From assembly GCA_023421735.1 (NCBI GenBank), contig JAEZSP010000012.1:1-64000 (forward strand): a stretch of DNA of 64,000 nt, in the 5' to 3' direction. This DNA is from Bacillota bacterium (lineage in GTDB: Bacteria; Bacillota_A; Clostridia; Christensenellales; Aristaeellaceae). The notes below the pieces were generated by a model. That model was not told the DNA's origin. It saw only the letters and a program-made list of their open reading frames with translations, and searched no databases. Position 1 is the stretch's first letter. Each line of letters begins with the position of its first letter. Positions 24,890-34,237 of this stretch are shown here, one piece after another. Position numbers and translations under genes: made by a program.

Positions 24890-25837
24890 CTATGCGAGCG
24901 CCTCGTCGATTTTTTTCAGCACGTCGTCGGGAAGGACGAGGCCCGAGGCGGCCGCGTTCTGCTCGATCTGCGCCGGTCTGCTTGCGCCGACGAGCGCGCT
25001 GGAGACATTGGGCTGCCGGAGCACCCACGCGAGCGCGAGCCGCGCCATGGGCACGCCCATCTCGTCCGCAATGTCGGCAATCTTGCGCACCTTCACAAAC
25101 GTTTCCTCGTTCATGAACCGTCCGATGAACTGGTTCATCCGGTCGTTGGCCGCGCGGCTGTCCGCAGGAATGTCGCCCAGCTTTTTGTACTTGCCGGTCA
25201 AAAGCCCCTGCGCGAGCGGAGAGAACACCACCTGACCCACGCCGTGCTTTTCGCTCACCGGGATAACCTCCCGCTCGATGTCGCGGTGCAGCATGCTGTA
25301 TTGCGGCTGATTGACCACGAACCGATCCAGAAGGCGCCGGTCCGCCACATGCATGGCCTCTTCAATCTGCGCGGCGCTCCATTCGCTGATGCCGGCGTAC
25401 AGAACTTTGCCTTGCCGGATCAGATCGTCAAACGCGCGCATCGTCTCCTCGACGGGCGTGTTCGGGTCGTATCGGTGGCAGTAAAGGATGTCCACATAGT
25501 CGTGTCCCAGTCGCTTCAGGCTCGCGTGCGCCTGCTCGAAGATGTGTTTGCGCGAAAGTCCGCGGTCGTTCGGTCCGTCGCCCATGGGGAAGTATACCTT
25601 CGTCGCGAGGACGTAGGAACTCCTGTCGTACTTGCCAAGCGCCTTGCCGACCACCTTTTCCGCCTCGCCGCGGTTATACACGTTTGCAGTATCGAAAAAG
25701 TTGATGCCCAGGTCATATGCCGTTTCAATGGTCTTGATCGCCGTTTCGTCGCCGACCCCGTTTCCGTATGTCAGCCAACTGCCGAGGCTGATTTCACTGA
25801 CCTTCAGGCCAGTTTTTCCTAATCTGCGATAATTCAT
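24890..25837 (-). CDS. Aldo/keto reductase (AKR, potassium-channel beta-like)
   Basis: A 315-residue TIM-barrel oxidoreductase. The catalytic tetrad is visible: Asp in FFDTANVY, Tyr in the same segment, Lys in VLATKVYFP and His in ILYCHRYDP. The cofactor region GASRPAQIEQNAAA is near the C-terminus. NADPH-dependent reduction of aldehydes or ketones is expected. GGAG precedes the ATG at 25837. It is one of two tandem AKR genes that differ clearly in sequence. Confidence 0.93.
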   Translation of the reverse strand: MNYRRLGKTGLKVSEISLGSWLTYGNGVGDETAIKTIETAYDLGINFFDTANVYNRGEAEKVVGKALGKYDRSSYVLATKVYFPMGDGPNDRGLSRKHIFEQAHASLKRLGHDYVDILYCHRYDPNTPVEETMRAFDDLIRQGKVLYAGISEWSAAQIEEAMHVADRRLLDRFVVNQPQYSMLHRDIEREVIPVSEKHGVGQVVFSPLAQGLLTGKYKKLGDIPADSRAANDRMNQFIGRFMNEETFVKVRKIADIADEMGVPMARLALAWVLRQPNVSSALVGASRPAQIEQNAAASGLVLPDDVLKKIDEALA

Positions 25838-25850
25838 GGTTTTTCTCCTT

Positions 25851-26819
25851 TTATCTGTTATAGGCGAATCGCGTTCCCGCGAGGCTCTTCCAAACGAGAT
25901 CGCATGCTTCGAGGACATCCGCCGAGAGCGGATCGCCTTCCAGCGCCGCGATATTCTGCTCGATCTGCGAAAGCTTGCTTACGCCGCTGATGATGCTCGT
26001 CACCTGCTCCTGCGCCGCGCACCACTTGAGCGCCAGCTGCAAAATGGTCATGCCGTTCTCGGCCGCAATCCGCGTCAGTTTCTCCACTGCCGCAAAGTTT
26101 TCATCCGACCAGTAGCGGTCGTAGTATCCGGCGTTATTTGCAAATCGCGTGTTCGAAGCGGGCGTACCCGGCTTGTGTTTGCCGGCGAGCAGCCCGCCCG
26201 CGATGGGGTTGTAAATCGCCATCCCCGTCTTGTGCGCCCTGAGAAACGGCACGAGTTCCGCCTCGACGCCGCGCGTAATGGGATTATAGACGTTTTGGGT
26301 GATGACGGGGGCGATGTAGCCGTGCCTGTCGCAGGCGGCGAGGATGTCCGCCATCTGCCATGCGGCATAGTTGCTCACGCCCACGTAGCGCACCTTGCCG
26401 GAACGCACAAGCTGCGTCATTGCGTCGAGCGATTCTTCGATGTTCGTGTCGTAATCGGGGGCGTGCATGTAATAGATGTCGATGTAGTCGGTGTCCAGTC
26501 GCTCAAGGCTCTTGTCCACGGCCAAAAAGATGTTGCACCGGTTCAGTCCCGCCTCGTTGGGGTCGTCGCCCATCTGCCCGCGCACCTTGGTGGCCAGAAT
26601 GATCTTTTCGCGCCGTCCCTTCAGGCCTTTTCCGACGATCCTTTCGCTCTCGCCCTGCACGTAGACGTTCGCCGTGTCAAAGAAATTGACGCCGTGCGCA
26701 AAGGCACAGTCCATGATGGAGAGGCTGTCCGCCTCGCCCGTCTGACCTCCGAACATCATGGTGCCCAGGCAGACGCGCGATACCTGAACGGATGTCCCCG
26801 GTAGTTTGCGATATTCCAT
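25851..26819 (-). CDS. Aldo/keto reductase, second copy
   Basis: A 322-residue AKR. The tetrad is FFDTANVY (Asp, Tyr), LATKVRGQ (Lys) and YYMHAPDYD (His); SGVSKLSQIEQNIAA binds the cofactor. Asp after the active-site His (MHAPD) is seen in AKRs acting on sugars and alcohols. GAGGAGGG precedes the ATG. The two reductases, the epimerase and the SDR nearby form a minus-strand redox cluster of unknown substrate. Confidence 0.93.
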   Translation of the reverse strand: MEYRKLPGTSVQVSRVCLGTMMFGGQTGEADSLSIMDCAFAHGVNFFDTANVYVQGESERIVGKGLKGRREKIILATKVRGQMGDDPNEAGLNRCNIFLAVDKSLERLDTDYIDIYYMHAPDYDTNIEESLDAMTQLVRSGKVRYVGVSNYAAWQMADILAACDRHGYIAPVITQNVYNPITRGVEAELVPFLRAHKTGMAIYNPIAGGLLAGKHKPGTPASNTRFANNAGYYDRYWSDENFAAVEKLTRIAAENGMTILQLALKWCAAQEQVTSIISGVSKLSQIEQNIAALEGDPLSADVLEACDLVWKSLAGTRFAYNR

Positions 26820-26884
26820 CCGGAACCCTCCTCTTTTTGTCTTTTGTTTCTATATACCCCAAATTGCAATGTGGGAAGCGCGGA

Positions 26885-27679
26885 TCATCTCGATATGAGC
26901 CGCTCTCTGCGCATCCGCGCCGTCATGAACCGCCACATGGTCTTTGCGTTCGTCAGCCAGACGATGTGCGCGTCGTTTTTCGTATTTGCCAGCATCCGCG
27001 GGATGAAAAACCGCGCGACCGTCTCGGGCCGATCGCCGATGGAGTTAAAAACCTTCACAAATCGCGCATCCCGCATCACCTCGGAAGTCTTCCCGTCCGG
27101 TGCTTTGGTGATAAAATCAGTCAGCATCATGCCGGGTGACAGTCGGCCTGCGATGACGCCCGTCCCCGCCAGCTCCTTTGCGAGACCCTTCATGAAATAC
27201 GTGAGCGAGCGCTTGGTTGTGCCATATAGGATTGTCTTTTTCTGGATCATGTCGTTTGAACCCAGCCCCTCCATGCTGTAGATGGCGCCGTGCCCTTGCC
27301 GGATCATTTCGGAGGCCGCAACCTGGGAACCGTAGATCATACCGATGATGTTCGTGCGGATCACATTTTCCGTCGCGGCTTCGCCCGTTTCCCACGAAAA
27401 TGCGTGCGGCGTGTTCTGCCCTGCGTTGTTGATCCAAATATCGATTTCGCCCCAATGCCCGGCGGACGCATCCCATAGGCGTTTCAGGCTCTGGCGATCC
27501 TGCACGTCGCACGCAACGTAGATGTACTTGCCCGGGTAGGAAGACAGCGCGGCTTCCGCCGCACCGGATAGCGCGTCTCCCCGTCCGGAGAGCGTAACCC
27601 GGCATCCGGCGTTCAGAAATTCCGTTGCCATGCAAAGGCCGATCCCCCGCGTGCTCCCGGTAATGACGACATTTTTCAT
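26885..27679 (-). CDS. Short-chain dehydrogenase resembling chlorophyll b reductase (NYC1/NOL) family
   Basis: A 264-residue classical SDR. The cofactor loop is ITGSTRGIG, DIWINNAG follows, and the catalytic Tyr/Lys are in YGTTKRS. The fold is complete. The WINNAG, YGxTKRS and LSPGMMLTDF segments resemble the NYC1/NOL chlorophyll b reductase branch, which also has non-photosynthetic bacterial members. The usual catalytic Ser is in IYSMEGLGS. True substrate unknown. It is followed on the same strand by the AKR genes. Confidence 0.88.
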   Translation of the reverse strand: MKNVVITGSTRGIGLCMATEFLNAGCRVTLSGRGDALSGAAEAALSSYPGKYIYVACDVQDRQSLKRLWDASAGHWGEIDIWINNAGQNTPHAFSWETGEAATENVIRTNIIGMIYGSQVAASEMIRQGHGAIYSMEGLGSNDMIQKKTILYGTTKRSLTYFMKGLAKELAGTGVIAGRLSPGMMLTDFITKAPDGKTSEVMRDARFVKVFNSIGDRPETVARFFIPRMLANTKNDAHIVWLTNAKTMWRFMTARMRRERLISR

Positions 27680-27688
27680 AAACGCTCC

Positions 27689-28417
27689 TTACGATTCATG
27701 CCCGTTCATGATAAAATCCCGGATCGCTTCCACGGCGATGTCCTGCTGCGCCTCTCGCGAAATGGTCGCGTCCGGATCGCCCCGCTGCTTGCCGTAGTTG
27801 CCGAATTGGGCGTGGTTCCCGCCCTGGATGACGACGATGTTCTCGGTATAATCGATCTTCTTTTCAACGCTTGTGTTGAACGTGCCGTAGACGGTCAGCG
27901 CCTTTTCGGGCGGATAGCTGCCGTATACATACGCCCCAAGAAGGATCAGTCCTTCAACCTTGTCCGGGTTCTTCGACGCATAATCGCTGGCCATCGCGCC
28001 GCCCATGGAATGCCCGCCGACGTACCAGTTTGTGATCTCAGGGTGATCTGCCATGACAGCGTTTGCCGCTTTTACATTGAAGATCGCCATGTTGAACGGC
28101 ATTTTGACCAAAATACAGGTAATCCCGCAGGCGGATTTGATCTTTTCGAGGATGGGCAGATAGGCCGTGTATTCCACCTTGGCGCCGGGATAAAAAATCA
28201 GCGCGGTATCGCTCGCGGCTGCCGGCGACAAGATGATCGTATCCTTCTCGACGCGCAGCCTGGTATCCGTCGCCAGTACGGCAACAGCCACGTCGTCTGC
28301 TCTGTAATAATCTGAGACATAGAGGAAAAAGGCACCCGATAAGAGCGCAATCAGCGACGCGATCGGGATCAGCGTCATTCTTCGTTTTTGATTCACTTCA
28401 TCACGTCCATTCTTCAT
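27689..28417 (-). CDS. Membrane-anchored alpha/beta hydrolase
   Basis: A 242-residue protein with one N-terminal membrane helix (LIPIASLIALLSGAFFLYV) and an alpha/beta hydrolase domain outside. The nucleophile elbow is GGHSMGGAMA and the catalytic His is likely in GGNHAQFGNYG. It resembles the abhydrolase_5 group of small extracytoplasmic hydrolases. The ribosome site is poor, so the start may be a few codons later. Ester or peptide substrate unknown. Confidence 0.82.
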   Translation of the reverse strand: MKNGRDEVNQKRRMTLIPIASLIALLSGAFFLYVSDYYRADDVAVAVLATDTRLRVEKDTIILSPAAASDTALIFYPGAKVEYTAYLPILEKIKSACGITCILVKMPFNMAIFNVKAANAVMADHPEITNWYVGGHSMGGAMASDYASKNPDKVEGLILLGAYVYGSYPPEKALTVYGTFNTSVEKKIDYTENIVVIQGGNHAQFGNYGKQRGDPDATISREAQQDIAVEAIRDFIMNGHES

Positions 28418-28620
28418 CGGCAGCTGAAAGGGCGGTTAACGGAATTTCATTACCATGATTATACACGTGCCACGCGCCGTTTACCAGCCTGAATTGTCCC
28501 AAAACAAAAAATGCGCGCACGTTTGCGCACATTCCTGTTTGATCTGGTTGCATACACCGGGGATCAAGTTCGCGATCTGCGCCCAGCGCGCGTTAAGTTT
28601 GCACGTGACATTTTGCGGAC

Positions 28621-28741
28621 TTGACAGCACCAGGCCAGAGCGTACAATTGTTTTGGCTATGAACCCGGGGGATCATGAATATTCCGATTTGGCAATACCG
28701 CGACTGTGTCTCTTGACATGTTTATGTGATTTTATTATAAT
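28621..28741 (+). promoter_or_regulatory. Two tandem promoters before the EET-like cluster
   Basis: The 28418-28798 gap holds no gene. Promoter 1: TTGACA (28621-28626), 16-bp spacer, TACAAT (28643-28648). Promoter 2: TTGACA (28713-28718), 17-bp spacer, TATAAT (28736-28741), a near-consensus site about 60 bases before the UbiA gene. Confidence 0.82.
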
Positions 28742-28798
28742 CAAACTATTGGGGTAGGTTATTGCACCGATCCAATGGCTTGGGAATGGGGGATGAGG

Positions 28799-29740
28799 AT
28801 GCACAGAGCCGACAACGTTTGGAAGCGCTGGGTCAAATTTGTGGAACTCAGCACAAAACTCGTGAGCCTCACTCCATTTTTGATCGGGACCGCATACAGC
28901 CTGTATGTGAACCGGACGCTGAATCCTCAGGCGACGCTCATCCTGTTGGTGGCCGTGTTTTTTTGGTCGCTGACGGTGACGATGATCAATAACTTCATTG
29001 ACAAGCGCGCGGAAGGGGGCACGCCGCACTTCAGCACGGGGGTGTCGCTGACGCTCATCCTGGCGACAGGCGGCGCGTCGATGCTGCTCGGCCTGTATCT
29101 GACGTGGCTCTGCGGACTCCCGGTGCTCGTCGCCGGTATGATCTCATTTGGCGTCGGCATTCTCTACTCGTTCGGCCCGATCTCCATATCGCACACGCCC
29201 TATGGAGAAATCGCGTCCGGCCTGACGGAGGGCTTTTTCGTCATCTTCCTTGCCGTCTATGTCAACGCCGGCGTTGGGACCGCCGCGTATGCGTCCATGC
29301 GCTTTGACGGGCGCGCGCTGCTCATCTCGTTTGATTGGGTCAGCATGCTCTCCTTGGCGCTCCTCGCACTGCCCAGCATATGCTGCACGTCCACGATCAT
29401 GCTGGCAAACAATATCTGCGATGTCGAGCGCGATTCGCAAAACGACCGCTATACGCTGCCGTATTACATCGGGCGGAGCATGGCGCTCAAGCTGTTCCGG
29501 CTGCTTTATATCGTCGCCTATCTGGGTATCGTCGTCGCCGTGATCGTACGGGTTCTGGGTCCCGCGGCGCTCGCAGCGCTTCTGACCGCCCCGATTGTTT
29601 TTCGAAACGCTAAGAAGTTTTCCGCAAATCCCGTTAAGGCGGAAACATTTATCCTGAGCGTGAAAAACTATATCCTCCTCCTGTACGGCTATCTCGCTGC
29701 GATTCTCGGGAGTTGGGCGCTGGGCGCGTTCGGCGTGTAG
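28799..29740 (+). CDS. UbiA-family prenyltransferase (MenA/DmkA-like)
   Basis: A 313-residue polytopic enzyme with about nine membrane helices. The first Asp-rich motif is NNFIDKRAEGG (near residue 60) and the second is NNICDVERD (near residue 205); both hold prenyl diphosphate and Mg. MenA-type enzymes attach a polyprenyl tail to 1,4-dihydroxy-2-naphthoate to give demethylmenaquinone. The start is uncertain between ATGs at 28775, 28793 and 28799; 28799 has a G-rich site about six bases upstream. In Listeria the analogous gene (dmkA) belongs to the flavin-based EET locus, and here NDH-2, a polyprenyl synthase, a flavin lipoprotein and ApbE follow. Confidence 0.85.
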   Translation: MHRADNVWKRWVKFVELSTKLVSLTPFLIGTAYSLYVNRTLNPQATLILLVAVFFWSLTVTMINNFIDKRAEGGTPHFSTGVSLTLILATGGASMLLGLYLTWLCGLPVLVAGMISFGVGILYSFGPISISHTPYGEIASGLTEGFFVIFLAVYVNAGVGTAAYASMRFDGRALLISFDWVSMLSLALLALPSICCTSTIMLANNICDVERDSQNDRYTLPYYIGRSMALKLFRLLYIVAYLGIVVAVIVRVLGPAALAALLTAPIVFRNAKKFSANPVKAETFILSVKNYILLLYGYLAAILGSWALGAFGV

Positions 29741-30054
29741 AGTAGTCTGACATTATTATGGACGAACTCGATGATTTATCTGTGAGTTTGTCACAAAAAG
29801 TTGATATTTCCATGTTAATTTTTGCGCGGAAAAAAAGGATATGCAACTCGCCGCAACGAACTTTTAAGGATCGTATGGTACCTGGAACCGGATATCGCAT
29901 GGATCGGCAGCTTTGAAGTATTGAAACGACAATGTGGAAAGGGCCGCCTTTGCGGAATGAATTCCGGATTTCTGCACAAGGTTACTGGTAACCGCACGCG
30001 AAGCGGAGTCATAATCGGCACTGATGAAGCTGCCACAAGGAGGAACTGGTTGGT

Positions 30055-32037
30055 ATGAGCAAGAAAGTTGTGATTCTGGGAGGCGGCTATGCAGGCGTTT
30101 TAGCCGCAAAGAAGTTAGAAAAAACGCTCGGGGCGCTTCAGAAAAAGCAGGCGATGGATGATGTTGCGATTACGCTGATTGATCGCAATCCCTTCCACAC
30201 GATGCTTACGGAGCTTCACGAGGTTGCCGCTTCGCGCGTAGAAGAGGATTCGATTAAGCTTCCCTATGAGAAAATTTTCGCCGGCCGCAAGGTCAACGTT
30301 GTCATGGATACAATCGAGGACGTCGATTTTTCCGGCAAACAGCTCAAGGGAGCAAACGGCACCTATGACTACGATTTCCTCGTGATGGCGGCCGGTTCGC
30401 GGCCGACGTACTTTGGCGTTAAAGGCGCGGAGGAAAAGGCGTTCAGGCTTTGGAGCTATGACGACGCGGTCGTCCTGCGCGAGCAGATTCTGCATTGCTT
30501 CCGCACAGCCTCGCGCGAGACGGACCCGGATAAGCGCCGCAAGCTCTTAAGCTTTTTCACGGTTGGCGCGGGCTTTACTGGCACGGAAATGGCAGGCGAA
30601 CTCGCCGAATGGGTGCCGATTCTTTGCGATCAGTTTGAAATTGACCCCGCCGAAGTTCGCATGTACATGGCGGACCTCCTCGACCGCGTGGTGCCGACCA
30701 TGCCGCCCAAGTACTGCGCGCGCTGCTATAGGCGCCTGACCAAAATGGGCATCACGATCATGCTCAAGCATAACGTCGTGGAGATCGGCGATGATTTCAT
30801 CGAACTGACGGACGGCGAGCATGCGACGCGCGTCGAAACCCGCACGATCATCTGGGCGGCGGGCACGCAGGGCGAAAGCATTCTTCAGAAGGCATCCGAA
30901 ACCATTGCCGGTACCCGTCGCGGGCGTCTCGAATCGGATGCGTTCTTGCGCTCCAAGACGGACGAATCGGTTTATCTCATCGGCGATGCGCTCCACTATG
31001 TCCCAGAGGGCGAGGAGCGTCCGGTTCCCCAGGTCGTCGAAAATGCGGAAGAGAGTGCCGAGTGCGCCGCGCACAACATCGTTGTCGCGCTGACGGGCAA
31101 GGGCGAAATGGAAAAATACGCGCCCAAGTTCCACGGCGTCATGGTCTGCGTCGGCGGTCGCTGGGGCAGCGCGCATGTCGGTACGGACAAGCATAAATTC
31201 GGTCTGCCTTCGTTCCTCGCCATGCTCTCCAAGCACTTTATCAACATCATCTATTTCATCAAGGTCATGGGCTGGGCAAAGGTCTTCAGCTATCTGCGCC
31301 ACGAATTTTTCACCGTGCGCAACAACCGCTCGTTCGTCGGCGGTCACTTTTCCAATAAGACGCCCAGCTTCCTTCTGGTTGCGCTGCGCGTCTGGCTGGG
31401 TGCAGTCTGGGTGTTTGAAGCGGTCATGAAGATCGCGGAAGGCTGGTTCACCTCGCCCATGCTTGCAAGCTTCTTCGGCGGCGCGACCTCGTGGTTTAAC
31501 TCCATCATCACAGGCGCGGGCGGGGGAAGCGTCGATGCCGCTTCCGCGGCGACTGCGGAAGGCGCCACCGATGCGGCGGCATCCGTGGGACATGTCCTCA
31601 TCAACTTTAATTTCCTGCACCTCGTTCAGGTGATCTTCGTGTCGGGCAAAGATCTTGCCGCGTCCACTCTCGGCGATTACGCGGTTAAGCTCAATATTCC
31701 GATCATGAACTGGGTCCTCGATCATACCGTGCTCGCCAGCGACTGGATGCAGATCGTCATGCAGATCGTCATTGTACTGATGGAGCTTGCGATTGGCCTT
31801 GCGCTCATGGGCGGCCTGTTCACGTTCCCGGCCAGCGCCGTGTCGCTCGTTTTGCAGTTCATGTTCGTCACGACGACGGGCCTTTACCTCAACTCGTTCT
31901 GGATGATCTTCGCGGGCATCGCCTGCCTGATCGGCGCGGGACGCACCTTCGGCCTCGACTATTACGCCATGCCGCTTCTCAAGCGCAACTGGAAAAAAGT
32001 CCGCTGGGCCAAGAAGTGGTATTTGTATAATGATTAA
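30055..32037 (+). CDS. Type II NADH dehydrogenase fused to a C-terminal membrane domain
   Basis: A 660-residue protein. Residues 1-380 form an NDH-2-like flavoprotein: VVILGGGYAG (FAD), FFTVGAGFTGTEMAGEL (NADH) and VYLIGDALH (FAD). The normal NDH-2 is about 400 residues; here a tail of about 250 residues follows, with four or more hydrophobic segments, an Ala/Ser-rich loop near 490-510 and a DoxX-like look. EET-type Ndh2 of Listeria also has an extra membrane tail. NADH would reduce a quinone. The 29741-30054 gap before it holds no gene; it contains a short palindrome (GGTTAC-GTAACC near 29980) and a good AAGGAGG site, but I recognised no riboswitch. Confidence 0.87.
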   Translation: MSKKVVILGGGYAGVLAAKKLEKTLGALQKKQAMDDVAITLIDRNPFHTMLTELHEVAASRVEEDSIKLPYEKIFAGRKVNVVMDTIEDVDFSGKQLKGANGTYDYDFLVMAAGSRPTYFGVKGAEEKAFRLWSYDDAVVLREQILHCFRTASRETDPDKRRKLLSFFTVGAGFTGTEMAGELAEWVPILCDQFEIDPAEVRMYMADLLDRVVPTMPPKYCARCYRRLTKMGITIMLKHNVVEIGDDFIELTDGEHATRVETRTIIWAAGTQGESILQKASETIAGTRRGRLESDAFLRSKTDESVYLIGDALHYVPEGEERPVPQVVENAEESAECAAHNIVVALTGKGEMEKYAPKFHGVMVCVGGRWGSAHVGTDKHKFGLPSFLAMLSKHFINIIYFIKVMGWAKVFSYLRHEFFTVRNNRSFVGGHFSNKTPSFLLVALRVWLGAVWVFEAVMKIAEGWFTSPMLASFFGGATSWFNSIITGAGGGSVDAASAATAEGATDAAASVGHVLINFNFLHLVQVIFVSGKDLAASTLGDYAVKLNIPIMNWVLDHTVLASDWMQIVMQIVIVLMELAIGLALMGGLFTFPASAVSLVLQFMFVTTTGLYLNSFWMIFAGIACLIGAGRTFGLDYYAMPLLKRNWKKVRWAKKWYLYND

Positions 32038-33037
32038 TATGGAACACACCGACACCCCGAACGACACCGTTCCCTTTGACGAGGCGCTGGCCCTTGCAAA
32101 GGCGCTGATGGACAAAGCGCTCAGCACAACGCCCGCGCCGTTCAGACCTCGTACCGAATACCTGACGCAGTCGCCCGGGAAATTTCTGCGCGCCTATGCG
32201 CTGCTTGCCTGTGCGGAGGATGAAGCGGGGGTCCGTCCCTCCGCCGCAAAGGCGGCTGCCGCGGTAGAGCTTTTGCACCTTGCGACGCTCGTACACGACG
32301 ATGTCATCGACAACGCGGGGACGCGGCGCGGGCTCAAGACGGTCTTTCAGAAATTCGGTGCGCAGCAGGCGGTCATTACCGGCGATTATATCTTCTGCCT
32401 CGCACTGCGGCTTGCCGCGCAGGCTGCAGCCAGCGAAAAAGACATCAGCGAAGAACTCCCGCGCACGATGGAAAAAATCTGCATGGGCGAGCTGCTGCAG
32501 AGCATCAACAACCGCAATTTCGCGCTCAGCGGAAACGGCTATCTGCGCATCATTGCCGGAAAGACCGCCGCCCTTTTTGAAGGCTCCTTCCTGGCGGGTG
32601 CGATGCTCGGTGAATCCAGCCGCGATGAGGCGAAAAAGTATGCCAAAATCGGCTGGCATCTGGGAATGATCTTCCAGCTCTCGGACGATTGCATGGACTA
32701 TGAATCGACCGCGCAGCAGGCGAAAAAACCGGTGCTGTCGGATTTCGAACAGGGCGTCGTGACGTTGCCGCTCATCGTGGCGATGAACAACAAACCCGAC
32801 CTGCGCGAACGGGCGTCTGTGGGCAAGATCTCAAAAGAAGAGGTCAGAAGCGTCGTGGTGGAACAGGGCGGCCTCGCGTTTACCCGGCGCATCTCGCGAT
32901 TATACTATGAGCGTGCGATGCGTCTGCTGGACGGCCTTATCGCACCCGCGCAGAAAAAGGACAAGATCGGCGAACTGCTTTATCAGGCGATGGTCGGCTC
33001 GACGTCCCGTCTGGAGACCGCCGCACCGGTTCGGTAG
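32030..33037 (+). CDS. Polyprenyl diphosphate synthase (EET-type)
   Basis: A 335-residue trans-prenyl chain elongase. The first Asp-rich motif is VHDDVID (near residue 87) and the second is LSDDCMDY (near 222); GKFLRAYALLACAE covers the IPP-binding Gly-Lys/Arg site. It makes the long prenyl chain that the UbiA-like enzyme attaches to a naphthoate. It overlaps the NDH-2 gene by eight bases, so the two are coupled. In Listeria dmkB has this role in EET. Confidence 0.92.
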   Translation: MINMEHTDTPNDTVPFDEALALAKALMDKALSTTPAPFRPRTEYLTQSPGKFLRAYALLACAEDEAGVRPSAAKAAAAVELLHLATLVHDDVIDNAGTRRGLKTVFQKFGAQQAVITGDYIFCLALRLAAQAAASEKDISEELPRTMEKICMGELLQSINNRNFALSGNGYLRIIAGKTAALFEGSFLAGAMLGESSRDEAKKYAKIGWHLGMIFQLSDDCMDYESTAQQAKKPVLSDFEQGVVTLPLIVAMNNKPDLRERASVGKISKEEVRSVVVEQGGLAFTRRISRLYYERAMRLLDGLIAPAQKKDKIGELLYQAMVGSTSRLETAAPVR

Positions 33038-33118
33038 TCCTCGGTCGATCCCAAATCACAGATTTAGTTTCGGCCCATCTTTTGAGCCGATTGAGAATAA
33101 CAGGAAAGAGGTATTAGC

Positions 33119-34135
33119 ATGAAGAAGCGCATTGTACCCATGATCCTCGCAGTTCTGCTCTTGATGTGCAGCTGCACCACCACCGGATTGATGGAAGAGG
33201 CCACCAGCGTCAAAACCGGCCTTTCGATCATTCCCGATCTTACTTCCTCCAAGGATGCGACCGCGGATGCGGACGGTCTGGTTCAGATCAATGTGACATT
33301 CGCGGGCGTTACGCTCGACACGGACGGCAAGATCGTCAAGTGTGTCATCGATATGTCCCAGGCGAAGATCAACTTCGACACCACCGGCAAGATCACCAGC
33401 GATCTCACCGCAGAAGTGAAGACCAAGAACGAGCTTGGCGATGACTACGGCATGAAGGCGCAGTCTGGCATCGGCAAGGAGTGGTATGAGCAGGCAGCCG
33501 CATTCGCAGATTACTGCGTGGGCAAGACCGCCGATGAAATCTCCTCCATCGCCGTTGGGGAAGATGGCTATGCCACCGACGCCGACATTCTCGCCGGCAC
33601 CACCATTCACGTCGGCAACCTGATCGACAGCGTCGTCGCAGCGTGCAACAACGCGCAGGATCTGGGCGCAATGTCCACGGACACGCTCGGCATCGCGACC
33701 GACATCGACCTGGCGGGACACTCCAAGGACGCTTCCGCTGACGGAGACGGCACGGGCTACTCCTATGCATACTACACCGCCGTGACCCTGAACGCCGACG
33801 GCCAGATCACCAGCTCTGTGCTCAATGCTGCGCAGTTCCAGGCGACCTTCAACACCGAAGGCATGCTCACCACCGATTTGACTGCTCCGCAGTACGACAA
33901 GCAGACGCTGAAGGAAGACTACGGCATGAAGGCCAAGTCCGGCATCGGCAAGGAGTGGTACGAGGAAGCCAATTCGTTCGCAGAGTACGTCAAGGGCAAG
34001 ACGGCTGACGAAGTCTCCGCCATCGCAGTTGACGATAAGGGCCATGCGACTGACGCGGACATCCTCGCGGGCACGACCGTTGGAATCGGCAGCTTCCAGA
34101 CCGTGATCACCAAGGCCGCCGCAACGGCAAAGTAA
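33119..34135 (+). CDS. Flavinylated lipoprotein, PplA-like (two repeats)
   Basis: A 338-residue exported lipoprotein. The signal peptide ends in a lipobox-like LLMCSC with the likely lipidated Cys at 19. Two homologous domains follow: about residues 105-170 and 262-325 share DYGMK, SGIGKEWYE, GKTADE and DADILAGTT. The last motif (Asp-x-x-Ala-Gly-Thr-Thr) resembles the Asp-x-x-Ser/Thr-Gly-Ala-Thr site where ApbE attaches FMN, so Thr162 and Thr320 are candidate flavin anchors. ApbE is the very next gene. The layout matches Listeria PplA, the surface electron shuttle of EET. Flavinylation itself is inferred. Confidence 0.85.
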   Translation: MKKRIVPMILAVLLLMCSCTTTGLMEEATSVKTGLSIIPDLTSSKDATADADGLVQINVTFAGVTLDTDGKIVKCVIDMSQAKINFDTTGKITSDLTAEVKTKNELGDDYGMKAQSGIGKEWYEQAAAFADYCVGKTADEISSIAVGEDGYATDADILAGTTIHVGNLIDSVVAACNNAQDLGAMSTDTLGIATDIDLAGHSKDASADGDGTGYSYAYYTAVTLNADGQITSSVLNAAQFQATFNTEGMLTTDLTAPQYDKQTLKEDYGMKAKSGIGKEWYEEANSFAEYVKGKTADEVSAIAVDDKGHATDADILAGTTVGIGSFQTVITKAAATAK

Positions 34136-34237
34136 GCAACCAATCCACATACCCAAGTGCCGGTTTCTGACAAGCGTTTGGAACCGGCACTTGCCTTTTG
34201 CCCGCCCATTTCGAATCCGACGAACGAAGGTGCTCTT

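Noticed and set aside
30547..32127. A 526-codon open frame on the minus strand
   Set aside because: Antisense to the NDH-2 fusion; composition is low-complexity Arg/Asp/His and no family is recognisable.
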